Positions 1 to 6,913 of a stretch of DNA of 19,606 nucleotides are shown in pieces. Source of the stretch: DATKIY01 sp035543875 (GTDB lineage: Bacteria > Actinomycetota > Actinomycetes > JAHEKZ01). Position numbers and translations under genes: made by a program. The stretch spans positions 1 through 19,606 of the forward strand of contig DATKIY010000139.1 of assembly GCA_035543875.1 (NCBI GenBank), given 5' to 3'. The first letter of the stretch is position 1. Every line of letters begins with the position of its first letter. The notes below the pieces were generated by a model. It did not search any database and was not told the DNA's origin. It saw only the letters and a program-made list of their open reading frames with translations.

Positions 1-1103
1 GGCAGCTCAAGCTCTTTGGCAAGCAACTTCAGTGCACGTGAGAACTCGGCGACCTCTTGCTGACGACTTTCGACACGTTTGCCGCTGCTCATCAGCTGCA
101 AGTAGTCGACAACGATGAGCTTGAGGTCGTGTCGCTGCTTCAAGCGGCGACACTTCGCACGAATCTCCATCATGGTCATGTTGGGCGAGTCGTCGATGAA
201 CAGTGGCGCACTCGCAACCTCACTCATCTTGCGCGCCAGCTTGGTCCAGTCGTCATCACTAAGAGATCCGGTTCGCATGTGGTGCAGGCCAACGCGAGCT
301 TCGGCGGAAAGCAGTCGCATGGTGATTTCATTGCGGGTCATTTCGAGGGAGAAGATGACACTGGTTAGACCATGTTTGATGGACGCCGAACGCGCGAAGT
401 CGAGGGCCAACGTCGACTTTCCCAGACCAGGACGCGCTGCAACGACCACGAGTTGTCCGGGGTGTAGTCCGTTGGTCAGCTGATCGAGGTCGGTAAAGCC
501 CGTCGGGACACCGACCATGGTGCCGCCGCGCGACCCGATTGCTTCAATCTCGTCGAGTGTGCCTTCCATGATTTCGGCAAGAGGGACGTAGTCCTCGCTA
601 GTTCGGCGTTCAGTGACCGAGTAGATCTCGGCCTGTGCTTGGTCGACCACATCATCGACCTCACCGTTGTCCGCGTAACCCATCTGCGTGATTCGAGTAC
701 CCGCTTCAACGAGGCGTCGCATGATGGCGCGCTCGGCGACGATCCTGGCGTAGTAGCCGGCGTTGGCAGCAGTGGGAACAGATGAGATCAGGGTGTGAAG
801 GTAGGGAGCCCCACCGATGCGCCCCATCTCATTGCGCTTGCCGAGCTCGGCGGAGACAGTGACAGCGTCGGCCGGCTCACCACGGCCGTAGAGATCGAGT
901 ACGACATCGAAGATCGTCTGATGGGCGGGTTTGTAGAAATCGCCACCGCGGAGCACCTCGACGACGTCGGCGATCGCGTCTTTGCTGAGCAGCATCCCGC
1001 CAAGGACACTCTGTTCGGCCTCGAGATCTTGCGGCGGAGTGCGTTCAAAACTGGACGCGAAGGTGTCGTCGCCACCACGGCTTGGCAGTTCGGCGACCGT
1101 CAC
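1..1103 (-). CDS. dnaB: Replicative DNA helicase DnaB (C-terminus beyond window)
   Basis: DnaB is the hexameric helicase that unwinds DNA at the replication fork. The reading frame is open from a GTG at 1103 to the left edge (367 full codons), so the C-terminal part is missing. The N-terminal primase-binding domain carries PPQDLEAEQSVLGGMLL (about residues 23-39) and IGGAPYLHTLISSVPTAANAGYYA (about 96-119). After a linker, the RecA-like domain starts near GFTDLDQLTNGLHPGQ, with Walker A RPGLGKST (Lys229) and Walker B-like LKLIVVDYLQL. The P-loop has no intein; the intein site I remember from mycobacterial DnaB lies further downstream and cannot be judged. I chose GTG 1103 because GGAGG lies 5 nt upstream; in-frame ATGs at 1115 and 1124 are alternatives. 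The gene sits 251 bp downstream of the gatD-like gene and probably has its own promoter. Confidence 0.97.
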   Translation of the reverse strand, partial: MTVAELPSRGGDDTFASSFERTPPQDLEAEQSVLGGMLLSKDAIADVVEVLRGGDFYKPAHQTIFDVVLDLYGRGEPADAVTVSAELGKRNEMGRIGGAPYLHTLISSVPTAANAGYYARIVAERAIMRRLVEAGTRITQMGYADNGEVDDVVDQAQAEIYSVTERRTSEDYVPLAEIMEGTLDEIEAIGSRGGTMVGVPTGFTDLDQLTNGLHPGQLVVVAARPGLGKSTLALDFARSASIKHGLTSVIFSLEMTRNEITMRLLSAEARVGLHHMRTGSLSDDDWTKLARKMSEVASAPLFIDDSPNMTMMEIRAKCRRLKQRHDLKLIVVDYLQLMSSGKRVESRQQEVAEFSRALKLLAKELEL

Positions 1104-1159
1104 CTGCACCTCCATCAAGATCATCAGAGCACTGGGTCGGCCAACCCATCGCTGTCAGC

Positions 1160-1188
1160 GTTCTACCGTCTGGCTCTGACAGCACCAA
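1160..1188 (-). promoter_or_regulatory. Candidate dnaB promoter with an inverted repeat around the -10
   Basis: Reading toward dnaB, TTGGTG (1188-1183) is followed after exactly 17 nt by TAGAAC (1165-1160), which would start transcription about 50 nt before the GTG start. The hexamers match the sigma-70-type consensus only partly (3/6 and 4/6). An 8-bp inverted repeat, GCTGTCAG and CTGACAGC (1176-1183 and 1151-1158), brackets the -10 box and could be an operator. This is an inference from spacing and symmetry only. Confidence 0.35.
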
Positions 1189-1194
1189 CTCGCC

Positions 1195-1335
1195 TGGGGA
1201 TAAGCCTGTGGAAGACATGGGGAGGACACCCGGTACTGCTGGGTACGGAGCTGTGGAGAACCCTGTGGGTATCTTTTGGGTCGCCTGCCACCCCTGACCT
1301 GACCTGCTCCGATACCGTCCACTGGCTGTGGACGC
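1195..1335 (-). promoter_or_regulatory. Cluster of five DnaA-box-like 9-mers upstream of dnaB
   Basis: Along the dnaB strand there are five 9-mers resembling the DnaA box TTATCCACA: GCGTCCACA (1335-1327), ATACCCACA (1272-1264), TTCTCCACA (1260-1252), TCTTCCACA (1215-1207) and TTATCCCCA (1203-1195). Two of them differ from the consensus at a single base and the others at two. All have the same orientation. Four fall into two pairs, each with 12-bp spacing, and the two pairs match each other at 14 of 18 positions. This suggests DnaA binding at the dnaB promoter region; binding itself is not shown by sequence. Confidence 0.45.
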
Positions 1336-1354
1336 GAGATCGCTCGGAGTAATC

Positions 1355-2080
1355 TCACCCCTTGGACCGCGCCTCAGCGATTCGCTTGGCACGGACAGCT
1401 TCGGACAGCTCGTCATCTGGCAGCGCATCTAGTGGCAGATCGGGCAATGCCCAGGCAAGGAGCACATCCGCGAGCTCCCGGTTTCGCACCAAGGCCGGGC
1501 CGTGCAGCCACGTGCCCACAACGTGATCGGAAACGGCGCCATCGGTGGCAGCACCGCTTGGCCCGTCGCCCTCACCCATCTCCAGCGTGGCCAGCGGCTG
1601 GACCCCCGCGGCTCGGATCGCGCGACCGGTATGGAACTCGTATCCCGACATGGCTGGCAGCGGCAGCGTCGTCGACGGCAAGGTCACGACTGTTCCGCTC
1701 GCTTGCCCCCCACTCTCAATGACTACATCCAGCACTCCAGCGCCAAGCTGTTTTCGCCCCTGCACATCCACAAATGAGTTCGCCAAGACACAAAACCCGG
1801 CACCGGCTCCGAACACCGCTGATCCGTTGTCGACTGCCTTGGTCAGCACTCCCGAGGTTCGGATTCGCGCTGCGCAGGTCGCAAGGTCAAGGTCTGCGGA
1901 CCCACCGAGCACGTAAATGTCTGCCTCCGGGACATCGTCGCCGGGGTGAACCACGATCAGTGACGCATCAACGCCTCGACGCACGGCCCGATGCTGAAGG
2001 GTTACCGCGTTCCCATGGTCGCCCTCCGGTTGGAACAGCGAGGGGTACAGCTCGACGATGAGAAGCTTCGGCTGCTTCAC
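1355..2080 (-). CDS. GatD-like class I glutamine amidotransferase lacking the Cys nucleophile
   Basis: This 241-residue protein belongs to the GatD/CobQ-like class I glutamine amidotransferase fold. In the family, GatD hydrolyses glutamine and passes ammonia to MurT, which amidates D-Glu in lipid II. Recognisable motifs are LYPSLFQPEGDHGNAVTL (11-28), VLGGSADLD (57-65), GYEFHTGR (146-153) and GTWLHGPALVRN (189-200), which holds the expected catalytic His193. At the nucleophile elbow, where relatives read V-C-A-G-Y-Q, this protein reads A-G-A-G-F-C (92-97). Gly93 therefore replaces the catalytic cysteine, and a Cys appears four residues later. The start is the GTG at 2080, which overlaps the murT stop codon as GTGA, so translation is coupled. 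The fold assignment is firm. Whether it is an active glutaminase, a pseudoenzyme or has a changed role is open, so I give no gene symbol. Confidence 0.85.
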   Translation of the reverse strand: MKQPKLLIVELYPSLFQPEGDHGNAVTLQHRAVRRGVDASLIVVHPGDDVPEADIYVLGGSADLDLATCAARIRTSGVLTKAVDNGSAVFGAGAGFCVLANSFVDVQGRKQLGAGVLDVVIESGGQASGTVVTLPSTTLPLPAMSGYEFHTGRAIRAAGVQPLATLEMGEGDGPSGAATDGAVSDHVVGTWLHGPALVRNRELADVLLAWALPDLPLDALPDDELSEAVRAKRIAEARSKG

Positions 2081-3378
2081 GCCCCGCGACCAATCTGATC
2101 CAAGACTGCGTTGAAGGCTGGCCAGTTCGCTACAAGGTCGACCGCACCAGCTGGCTGCGCCTTGATCGCCCCGAGCACATCGTCGCCCGCCCATCGCGCA
2201 TCAACATCAGCGGCGAGTAGACGCAGCGCCAACTCGTCACCCCTGCTGCCGGCCGTGGTCACTGACAAACGTGCGAGTCGCTCGAATGGCGCGTCCCACA
2301 ACATCGCGGTGTCCTGCCCGCCGCCGTCTCCGCGTCCTGCCATCCCCAACACAATCGAACGATGGGGATCTTGAGCAGCCGCCTCGCGGATTGTCTCGAT
2401 GGATTCGGTCCAACTTGCTGGGTTCTTGGCCAGCAAGACGCGCACCGTGTGATCTCCGACCATATGCGGCGCGTACCGACCGTCGACGTTTTCAACTGTC
2501 GCAATGGCATTTGCAGCGTCGTTTGCCGTGACGCCTACGGCCGTCGATGCGGCAACAGCGAATAGCGCATTGACGCACGCCGCGTGCCCGGGAAGAGCCG
2601 ATGGCAAGGACACCGTGTCCTCGGGCCCGACAGCTACGCCATCCCGCAAACTCCATTCAGGAGAAGGACGATGGAAGCCGCACTCTGGACACCGCCAATC
2701 CCCACCTGTGTCAGCGCGTTGCAGTTTCGTCAGACAGTCGCGACACACCATCGCATCGGAAACAAAGGTGTCTTCGCCTGCTACCCAGACGACGTTCACA
2801 TAATCGCGCGCCGACCACGCGACCAAGGGATCGTCGGCGTCTGCAACAACGACGCACGGCCAGTCGATTGCCCTGAGGGTGTCACGCCAATGCTGCGCGA
2901 GTTTTTTGGCTCGAACCCCTCGTTCCAGAAAATCGCGACTTAGGTTCATCAGCACGATGACCTGAGGCCGTGTCGCACTTACCACCACGCCGAGATAAGC
3001 CTCGTCGGTTTCCAGCACTGCGTATGGGGCGGTTCGGTTTTCGTCGAGAGCAACGACGATGCCCTCTTCCATGTTGGCACCAGTGGCGTTGAAGGCGGTC
3101 GGTCCGAGCGTCCTGACTGCCGCTGCCAGCAACGCTGCCGTCGTGCTCTTACCGTTGGTCGCTGAAACCAGCACCGTGAGTCGCCCTGCCCCGAGATCTT
3201 GAAGCGTTCGCGGACGAATCCGGTAGGCGAGCTTGCCGCCTATTTGCGCTCCACGTCCCTTGCCCAACTTGCGCGACAGCGATGCGGCTGTACGTCCAGC
3301 GAGTAGTGCCAGTCGGGTCGCGATCGGAAGTCCCATGACCTTGGTTGTGGTTGCTGGCCCGAGGGCTGGAGTCGGCAC
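2077..3378 (-). CDS. murT: MurT-like Mur ligase (lipid II isoglutaminyl synthase, ligase subunit)
   Basis: This 433-residue Mur-ligase-family protein forms a two-gene unit with the downstream gatD-like gene. MurT activates the D-Glu carboxylate of lipid II with ATP for amidation. Visible features are the ATP loop ATNGKSTT (73-80; relatives usually read GTNGKTTT), NATGANMEEG (97-106), ETDEAYL (123-129), MNLSRD (144-149), DADDPLVAW (180-188), a zinc ribbon with Cys212, Cys215, Cys230 and Cys233, and a C-terminal DUF1727 domain with LLAKNPASW (315-323) and QDTAMLWDAPFERL (355-368). The stretch before this last motif, GMAGRGDGGG, departs from the NARIADGRD-type sequence I remember for the family. 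The GTG start is preceded by a TANNNT box. An internal ATG at 3336 (MGLPIATRL) aligns better with the usual MurT N-terminus and is the alternative start. Confidence 0.88.
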   Translation of the reverse strand: MPTPALGPATTTKVMGLPIATRLALLAGRTAASLSRKLGKGRGAQIGGKLAYRIRPRTLQDLGAGRLTVLVSATNGKSTTAALLAAAVRTLGPTAFNATGANMEEGIVVALDENRTAPYAVLETDEAYLGVVVSATRPQVIVLMNLSRDFLERGVRAKKLAQHWRDTLRAIDWPCVVVADADDPLVAWSARDYVNVVWVAGEDTFVSDAMVCRDCLTKLQRADTGGDWRCPECGFHRPSPEWSLRDGVAVGPEDTVSLPSALPGHAACVNALFAVAASTAVGVTANDAANAIATVENVDGRYAPHMVGDHTVRVLLAKNPASWTESIETIREAAAQDPHRSIVLGMAGRGDGGGQDTAMLWDAPFERLARLSVTTAGSRGDELALRLLAADVDARWAGDDVLGAIKAQPAGAVDLVANWPAFNAVLDQIGRGA

Positions 3379-3384
3379 CGGTCG

Positions 3385-3390
3385 AGTCTA
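3385..3390 (-). promoter_or_regulatory. -10 box for a leaderless murT transcript
   Basis: TAGACT lies on the minus strand exactly 6 nt before the murT GTG start, with no Shine-Dalgarno in between. In actinobacteria a TANNNT box this close to the start codon usually means transcription begins at the start codon itself. No convincing -35 is visible. The same arrangement precedes four other genes in this window. Confidence 0.55.
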
Positions 3391-3453
3391 GGTAGTCGGG
3401 CCACTGGTGATGCAGCGCCCGGTCCGCCGCACGGCGATGACTCCGAACATGAC

Positions 3454-3482
3454 TTCGCCGGGGCTTCCATCACCCCGGCGAA
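3454..3482 (-). terminator. Strong hairpin downstream of rplI
   Basis: TTCGCCGGGG (3454-3463) and CCCCGGCGAA (3473-3482) are perfect 10-bp inverted arms around a 9-nt loop, 46 bp past the rplI stop and upstream of the murT promoter. There is no T-tract on the minus strand after the stem, so it may be a U-less terminator or a 3' end-stabilising or attenuating structure for the ribosomal-protein operon. Confidence 0.55.
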
Positions 3483-3527
3483 ATACAGATTTCACGCAAG
3501 CCTCGACCTGCAGTTGTCGCCTTGCAG

Positions 3528-3974
3528 TTACTGCGCGACCACGTCCAACTCAATTGTGGCGTCGACCTCAGGGTGCAGCTTGACCGTAACCGGGTGGGCA
3601 CCAATGGTCTTGATCGGCTGTGCCAACTGCACTGAACGCTTGTCGAGTGCTGGTCCGCCGGCGGCGGAGACAGCGTCAACAACGTCTCCGACAGTCACCG
3701 CGCCGAACAAGCGCCCGGCGTCGCCAGCGCGAACGGCAAGTTTGACGTCGAGGGTTTCGATCTGTCCTTTGACCTCTTTGGCGTGGCCAAGGTCGCGGAT
3801 GGATCGAGCGTCACGAGCACGCTTGATCCCGTCGATCTGCTTTTCGCCGCCCTTGCTCCACACCAGCGCGAGCCCGCGCGGGACCAGGAAGTTGCGGCCG
3901 TAGCCGTCCTTGACCTCGACGATGTCGCCCGGTGCACCAAGTCCATTGACCTCGTGAGTGAGGATGAGTTTCAT
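3528..3974 (-). CDS. rplI: 50S ribosomal protein L9
   Basis: A full-length L9 of 148 residues, which binds 23S rRNA near the base of the L1 stalk. The N-terminal rRNA-binding domain is typical: MKLILTHEVNGLGAPGDIV followed by DGYGRNFLVPRGLA (about 23-36). A helical connector with alternating basic residues leads to the C-terminal domain, containing GRLFGAVTVGDVVDAV (about 87-102) and the end motif HPEVDATIELDVV. It is the last gene of the rpsF-ssb-rpsR-rplI run, 14 bp after rpsR, and is followed by a strong hairpin. Confidence 0.98.
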   Translation of the reverse strand: MKLILTHEVNGLGAPGDIVEVKDGYGRNFLVPRGLALVWSKGGEKQIDGIKRARDARSIRDLGHAKEVKGQIETLDVKLAVRAGDAGRLFGAVTVGDVVDAVSAAGGPALDKRSVQLAQPIKTIGAHPVTVKLHPEVDATIELDVVAQ

Positions 3975-3988
3975 GTTCTCGACCTCTC

Positions 3989-4225
3989 TCAGCGCGCGGT
4001 GCTGGTGTAGGGCAGCAACGCAACCTCGCGGGCGTTCTTGACTGCCATCGCGATGTCACGCTGGTGCTGAGTGCAGTTGCCGGTAACACGCCGCGCACGG
4101 ATCTTGCCGCGGTCAGACACAAACTTGCGCAGCAAGTTGGTGTCCTTGTAGTCGACGTATGTGACCTTGTCTTTGCAGAACTGGCAAACCTTCTTTTTGG
4201 GCTTGCGTATCGGTGGCTTAGCCAT
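3989..4225 (-). CDS. rpsR: 30S ribosomal protein S18 (zinc-binding, C+ form)
   Basis: S18 pairs with S6 on the 30S platform. This 78-residue protein has the core motif YVDYKDTNLLRKFVSDRGKI (23-42) and RARRVTGNCTQHQRDIAMAVKNARE. Cys14, Cys17, Cys51 and His54 form a plausible zinc site, so this is the C+ type. Many actinobacteria also carry a zinc-independent S18 paralogue that is induced under zinc limitation; the C+ form in the housekeeping operon fits the constitutive copy. It lies 62 bp downstream of ssb and 14 bp upstream of rplI. Confidence 0.98.
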   Translation of the reverse strand: MAKPPIRKPKKKVCQFCKDKVTYVDYKDTNLLRKFVSDRGKIRARRVTGNCTQHQRDIAMAVKNAREVALLPYTSTAR

Positions 4226-4287
4226 CGTGATGCTCCTGGAGTTGTTACCCGCGCCGTGCGCTCAGTGCGGGAAAGAAAATGGACTGA

Positions 4288-4782
4288 TCAGAACGGAGGT
4301 TCGTCGCTGCTTGCTGGAGCAGCCGATGCCCACGGGTCGTCGGCGGGTGGATTGGAGGGTGCGTTGCCGCCTCCGCCACCGCTGGAGCCACCAAAACCGC
4401 CACCGCCACCACTGCCTCGGGTGACCTTGGTGACCTTGGCAGTTGCGTACTTCAGCGAAGGTCCAACCTCTTCCACGTCGACCTCATACACGGTGCGCTT
4501 TTCACCCTCGCGGGTTTCGTACGAACGTTGCTTGAGGCGTCCCTGCACAACGACACGAGCACCGCGCTGTAGGGACTCAGCAACATTCTCGGCTGCCTGA
4601 CGCCAGATCGAACAGCGCAGGAACAACGCGTCGCCGTCTTTCCACTCGTTGTTCTGCTTGTCGAAGAAACGGGGAGTGGATGCGACGGTGAAGTTCGCGA
4701 CAGCAGCACCGTTGGCCGTAAAGCGCAGCTCTGGGTCGTCGGTCAGATTGCCAACCACCGTGATTACGGTTTCGCCTGCCAT
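4288..4782 (-). CDS. ssb: Single-stranded DNA-binding protein
   Basis: A 164-residue SSB that coats single-stranded DNA during replication and repair. The N-terminal OB fold opens with MAGETVITVVGNLTDDPELRF and continues through the typical LRCSIWRQAAENVAESLQRG segment (about 54-73) and GRLKQRSYETREGEKRTVYEV. A flexible Gly-rich and Asn/Pro linker follows (about residues 119-150). The protein ends in SSDEPPF, the acidic tip ending in Pro-Phe that recruits partner proteins. The start has a clear GGAGG and lies 9 bp after the rpsF stop, so the two genes are cotranscribed. Confidence 0.98.
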   Translation of the reverse strand: MAGETVITVVGNLTDDPELRFTANGAAVANFTVASTPRFFDKQNNEWKDGDALFLRCSIWRQAAENVAESLQRGARVVVQGRLKQRSYETREGEKRTVYEVDVEEVGPSLKYATAKVTKVTRGSGGGGGFGGSSGGGGGNAPSNPPADDPWASAAPASSDEPPF

Positions 4783-4791
4783 AGCCGCCTC

Positions 4792-5082
4792 CTACCGAAC
4801 GTCCGGGCGCATGACTTTGGTACGCAGCACAGCCTCATTGAGGTTGAGCTGACGGTCGAGCTCCTTGACGGACTCGGCCTTGGCCTTCATGTCGATGACC
4901 GCGTAAATGCCCTCGGTCTTCTTCTCGATCTCGTGGGAAAAGCGGCGACGGCCCCAGATGTCGACCTTTTCCACGGTGCCGCCGTCTTTGGTGACAACGG
5001 TGAGGAACTGGTCGAGTGAGGGAGCGACGGTCCGCTCTTCGAGCTCGGGGTCGAGGATGACCATGAGTTCGTAATGACGCAT
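4792..5082 (-). CDS. rpsF: 30S ribosomal protein S6
   Basis: A full-length 96-residue S6, a 30S platform protein that forms a complex with S18. It opens with MRHYELMVILDPELEER and contains VDIWGRRRFSHEIEKKTEGIYAVIDM (about 47-72), the typical S6 core, then ends in VLRTKVMRPDVR. The ATG follows a strong GAAGGAGG. It is the first gene of the rpsF-ssb-rpsR-rplI run, with a leader of up to 245 bp that contains a perfect hairpin. Confidence 0.98.
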   Translation of the reverse strand: MRHYELMVILDPELEERTVAPSLDQFLTVVTKDGGTVEKVDIWGRRRFSHEIEKKTEGIYAVIDMKAKAESVKELDRQLNLNEAVLRTKVMRPDVR

Positions 5083-5110
5083 GCGTACTCCACCTCCTTC
5101 GGACTAGGCG

Positions 5111-5129
5111 GCCACGGTCTCTCCGTGGC
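5111..5129 (-). promoter_or_regulatory. Hairpin in the rpsF leader (possible S6:S18 autoregulatory element)
   Basis: GCCACGG and CCGTGGC form a perfect 7-bp stem with a 5-nt loop, ending 28 nt before the rpsF start and just ahead of its Shine-Dalgarno. Many bacterial rpsF operons carry a leader structure bound by the S6:S18 complex, with a CCG-containing bulge. The position fits, but I did not establish the bulge geometry. A plain translation-tuning hairpin is also possible. Confidence 0.4.
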
Positions 5130-5327
5130 AGGAGGGCGATGCGTGCGTGCCAGATGCCCGAATGGCCCTGTCACAACCTGGCAGAGGCTACCCGCAAGGG
5201 CGTCGATGTATGAAATCCAGTGGATAGCGACCCAGCCAGCGCTGAATGTGGACGCGCCCGTCGCCCGTGTGATCAACTCGGTTTTTGGTTGCTGACTGGA
5301 GCGGCGGATGCTTCTAACGTCGAGTCT

Positions 5328-5648
5328 TCACCAGGACTTCGAGGTTACTCTCCAGGTCCCACCGGAGCGGGGCTTCTTATACTTGACCGTTGCCAGCGCG
5401 GGGACCGATCCGCATTTGGTGTATAGCCGGGACGTGTACCGATAGTTGGGGTCTGTGTAACTTCCCGTTGATGATCCGCGGATGTCCAAGATGTGCGTGA
5501 CTCGAGTAATGGACATGCCCCGATCAATGTGTCCGAATTCCGTTCGAGTGGCGCAACTTGGTGTATCGGCTGATGCGCTCGGGGCAACGAGGATGACTGT
5601 CACCGCGGTCAGAGCGAGACAGAGGACGGCGGGTGTAAACGCGCGCAT
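5328..5648 (-). CDS. Small secreted BLIP-like protein
   Basis: A 106-residue secreted protein. Residues 1-27 are a Sec signal peptide (MRAFTPAVLCLALTAVTVIL, then APSASA before Asp28). The mature part is about 79 residues with two cysteines (32 and 79) that could form a disulfide. FGHIDRGMSITRVTHILDIRG (38-58), then Tyr-rich strands and GGTWRVTSKSW at the end, resemble the single-repeat BLIP-like (beta-lactamase-inhibitor fold) domains of actinobacterial secreted proteins; this is from memory of the family pattern. The ATG at 5648 has GGAG 7 nt upstream and precedes the signal peptide directly. It stands alone between the rpsF leader and xthA. Its target is unknown, and beta-lactamase inhibition should not be assumed. 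Confidence 0.75.
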   Translation of the reverse strand: MRAFTPAVLCLALTAVTVILVAPSASADTPSCATRTEFGHIDRGMSITRVTHILDIRGSSTGSYTDPNYRYTSRLYTKCGSVPALATVKYKKPRSGGTWRVTSKSW

Positions 5649-5921
5649 GAGTTCTCCGATTCGGCGGACAGAGGGATTGACCCCAACGACGGCTAACGGA
5701 ATGTACTCGCCTTCCAGGAGGGCGTAAAGGGTTGACCGTCCCCAGCGCGACCCAACCCACCATCGGGAACCGGGGGTCCTTCTGCACCGCGGCGTCCTGA
5801 GGCAGCATCTTGTTCTCAGCGACGATCTCCGACGGCGCCCCTGGCCTAGACAGACATCGACGGTGGCAGCTGGACAGCCGAGCGGTCGGTTCTCCAGTCG
5901 CACACTCGCTCAGGCAGTGGC

Positions 5922-5927
5922 TAAGGT
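5922..5927 (+). promoter_or_regulatory. -10 box for a leaderless xthA transcript
   Basis: TAAGGT ends 6 nt before the GTG start of xthA and no Shine-Dalgarno is present, the same arrangement as at murT, the femX-like gene and DUF5318. A -35 is not evident. Confidence 0.5.
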
Positions 5928-5933
5928 CAACGT

Positions 5934-6719
5934 GTGCGACTCGCTACCTGGAACCTGAACTCGGTCACCGCACGACTGCCTCGGCTCGTGGAGTGGCTCG
6001 ATACGTCGAAACCCGATGTCTTGTGCGTGCAGGAGACAAAGGTTGCTGCGGACAAGTTCCCAAGTGACGAGATTAGAGAACTCGGTTACGAGATAGCGCA
6101 TCACGGGCAGGGTCGTTGGAATGGCGTTGGGATAATTTCTCGCGTTGGTCTTGCCGAGGTAACCCGAGGATTCCCCGATGATCCCGGTTTCCCGGACGCC
6201 GCCACGATTGAGGCTCGGGCGATCGGAGCAACGTGCGGCCCACTTCGCATCTGGTCCCTGTACGTGCCCAACGGACGGACGCCGGAGGACCCGCACTACG
6301 CGTACAAACTTGACTGGTTGAACGCGCTGCGAGGAACCCTCGCGCCTGAGATCGCAGCGGCTAAGCCCTTCGCCGTCGTAGGTGACTTCAACATCGCTCC
6401 GACTGACGCGGATGTCTGGGACCCGGCGAAGTTCGTTGACGCAACTCACGTGACGCCGGCAGAGCGTGAGACGTTGAGCGAATTAAGAGCATTGGGGCTC
6501 ACCGACGTGTTCCCCCGGGCGCTCAAAGGTGACCATCCGTTCTCCTACTGGGACTACCGCGCAGGAGCCTTCCACAAGGGCTGGGGAATGCGCATCGACC
6601 TGGTCTACGCGAATTCTGCACTGGCTTCAGCAGTCCGTGATGCGTACGTCGATCGTGACGCGCGGAAAGGAAAGGGCCCGAGCGACCATGCGCCGGTGGT
6701 CGTCGACGCAGACCTCTGA
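5934..6719 (+). CDS. xthA: Exodeoxyribonuclease III (AP endonuclease family)
   Basis: A 261-residue member of the exonuclease III/EEP nuclease family, which cuts DNA at abasic sites and removes 3' blocks in base-excision repair. Family motifs are in order: MRLATWNLNSV (1-11), CVQETKV with the metal-binding Glu34, RWNGVGIISR (61-70), LYVPNGR (109-115), VVGDFNIAP with Asp151 and Asn153, WGMRIDLVYAN (217-227) and PSDHAPVVVD with Asp251 and His252. All expected catalytic residues are present. The GTG start places the family N-terminus exactly. The gene is monocistronic and not part of the adjacent minus-strand ribosomal operon. Confidence 0.95.
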   Translation: MRLATWNLNSVTARLPRLVEWLDTSKPDVLCVQETKVAADKFPSDEIRELGYEIAHHGQGRWNGVGIISRVGLAEVTRGFPDDPGFPDAATIEARAIGATCGPLRIWSLYVPNGRTPEDPHYAYKLDWLNALRGTLAPEIAAAKPFAVVGDFNIAPTDADVWDPAKFVDATHVTPAERETLSELRALGLTDVFPRALKGDHPFSYWDYRAGAFHKGWGMRIDLVYANSALASAVRDAYVDRDARKGKGPSDHAPVVVDADL

Positions 6720-6913
6720 TCACGTGTGCCAACACAGTTCGCTCGGATCTTGTTAGTCGTGGAAAGCGGTAGTGCTGTCATCACGCCCCGTAACGGTGGT
6801 CGGCCGAACGGACCATTGTTGACCAATGCTTGTCCGCCACAAGTTCGTTCGCTCTAGCGTCGGGTCGGATAACCCTTCCCGTTCGTCGATGTTCCTATCT
6901 TGGGGGCTCATAC

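Noticed and set aside
57..483. Plus-strand open frames over dnaB
   Set aside because: They are antisense to clear DnaB RecA-domain sequence and have no family motifs.
2081..2194. N-terminal extension of the gatD-like gene to 2194
   Set aside because: It lies inside the murT coding end. The GTG at 2080 overlaps the murT stop in the usual coupled way and matches the family N-terminus.
5240..5260. GCGTCCACA on the minus strand in the rpsF leader as a DnaA box
   Set aside because: A single site with two mismatches and no partner is expected by chance.
5649..5903. Upstream extension of the BLIP-like gene, and another minus frame reading PGAPSEIVAENKMLPQD
   Set aside because: The first adds an Arg-rich segment before a perfect signal peptide. 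The second begins like a protein but has no start with a ribosome site and runs through into shadow sequence; at most a decayed remnant, not supported.
6830..6913. Longer start for the secreted Ig-like protein
   Set aside because: It would bury the signal peptide. ATG 6914 with GGGGGC upstream is better.
6720..6913. Promoter for the secreted-protein gene (TTGACC near 6819)
   Set aside because: No acceptable -10 follows at 16-19 nt, so I do not list it.
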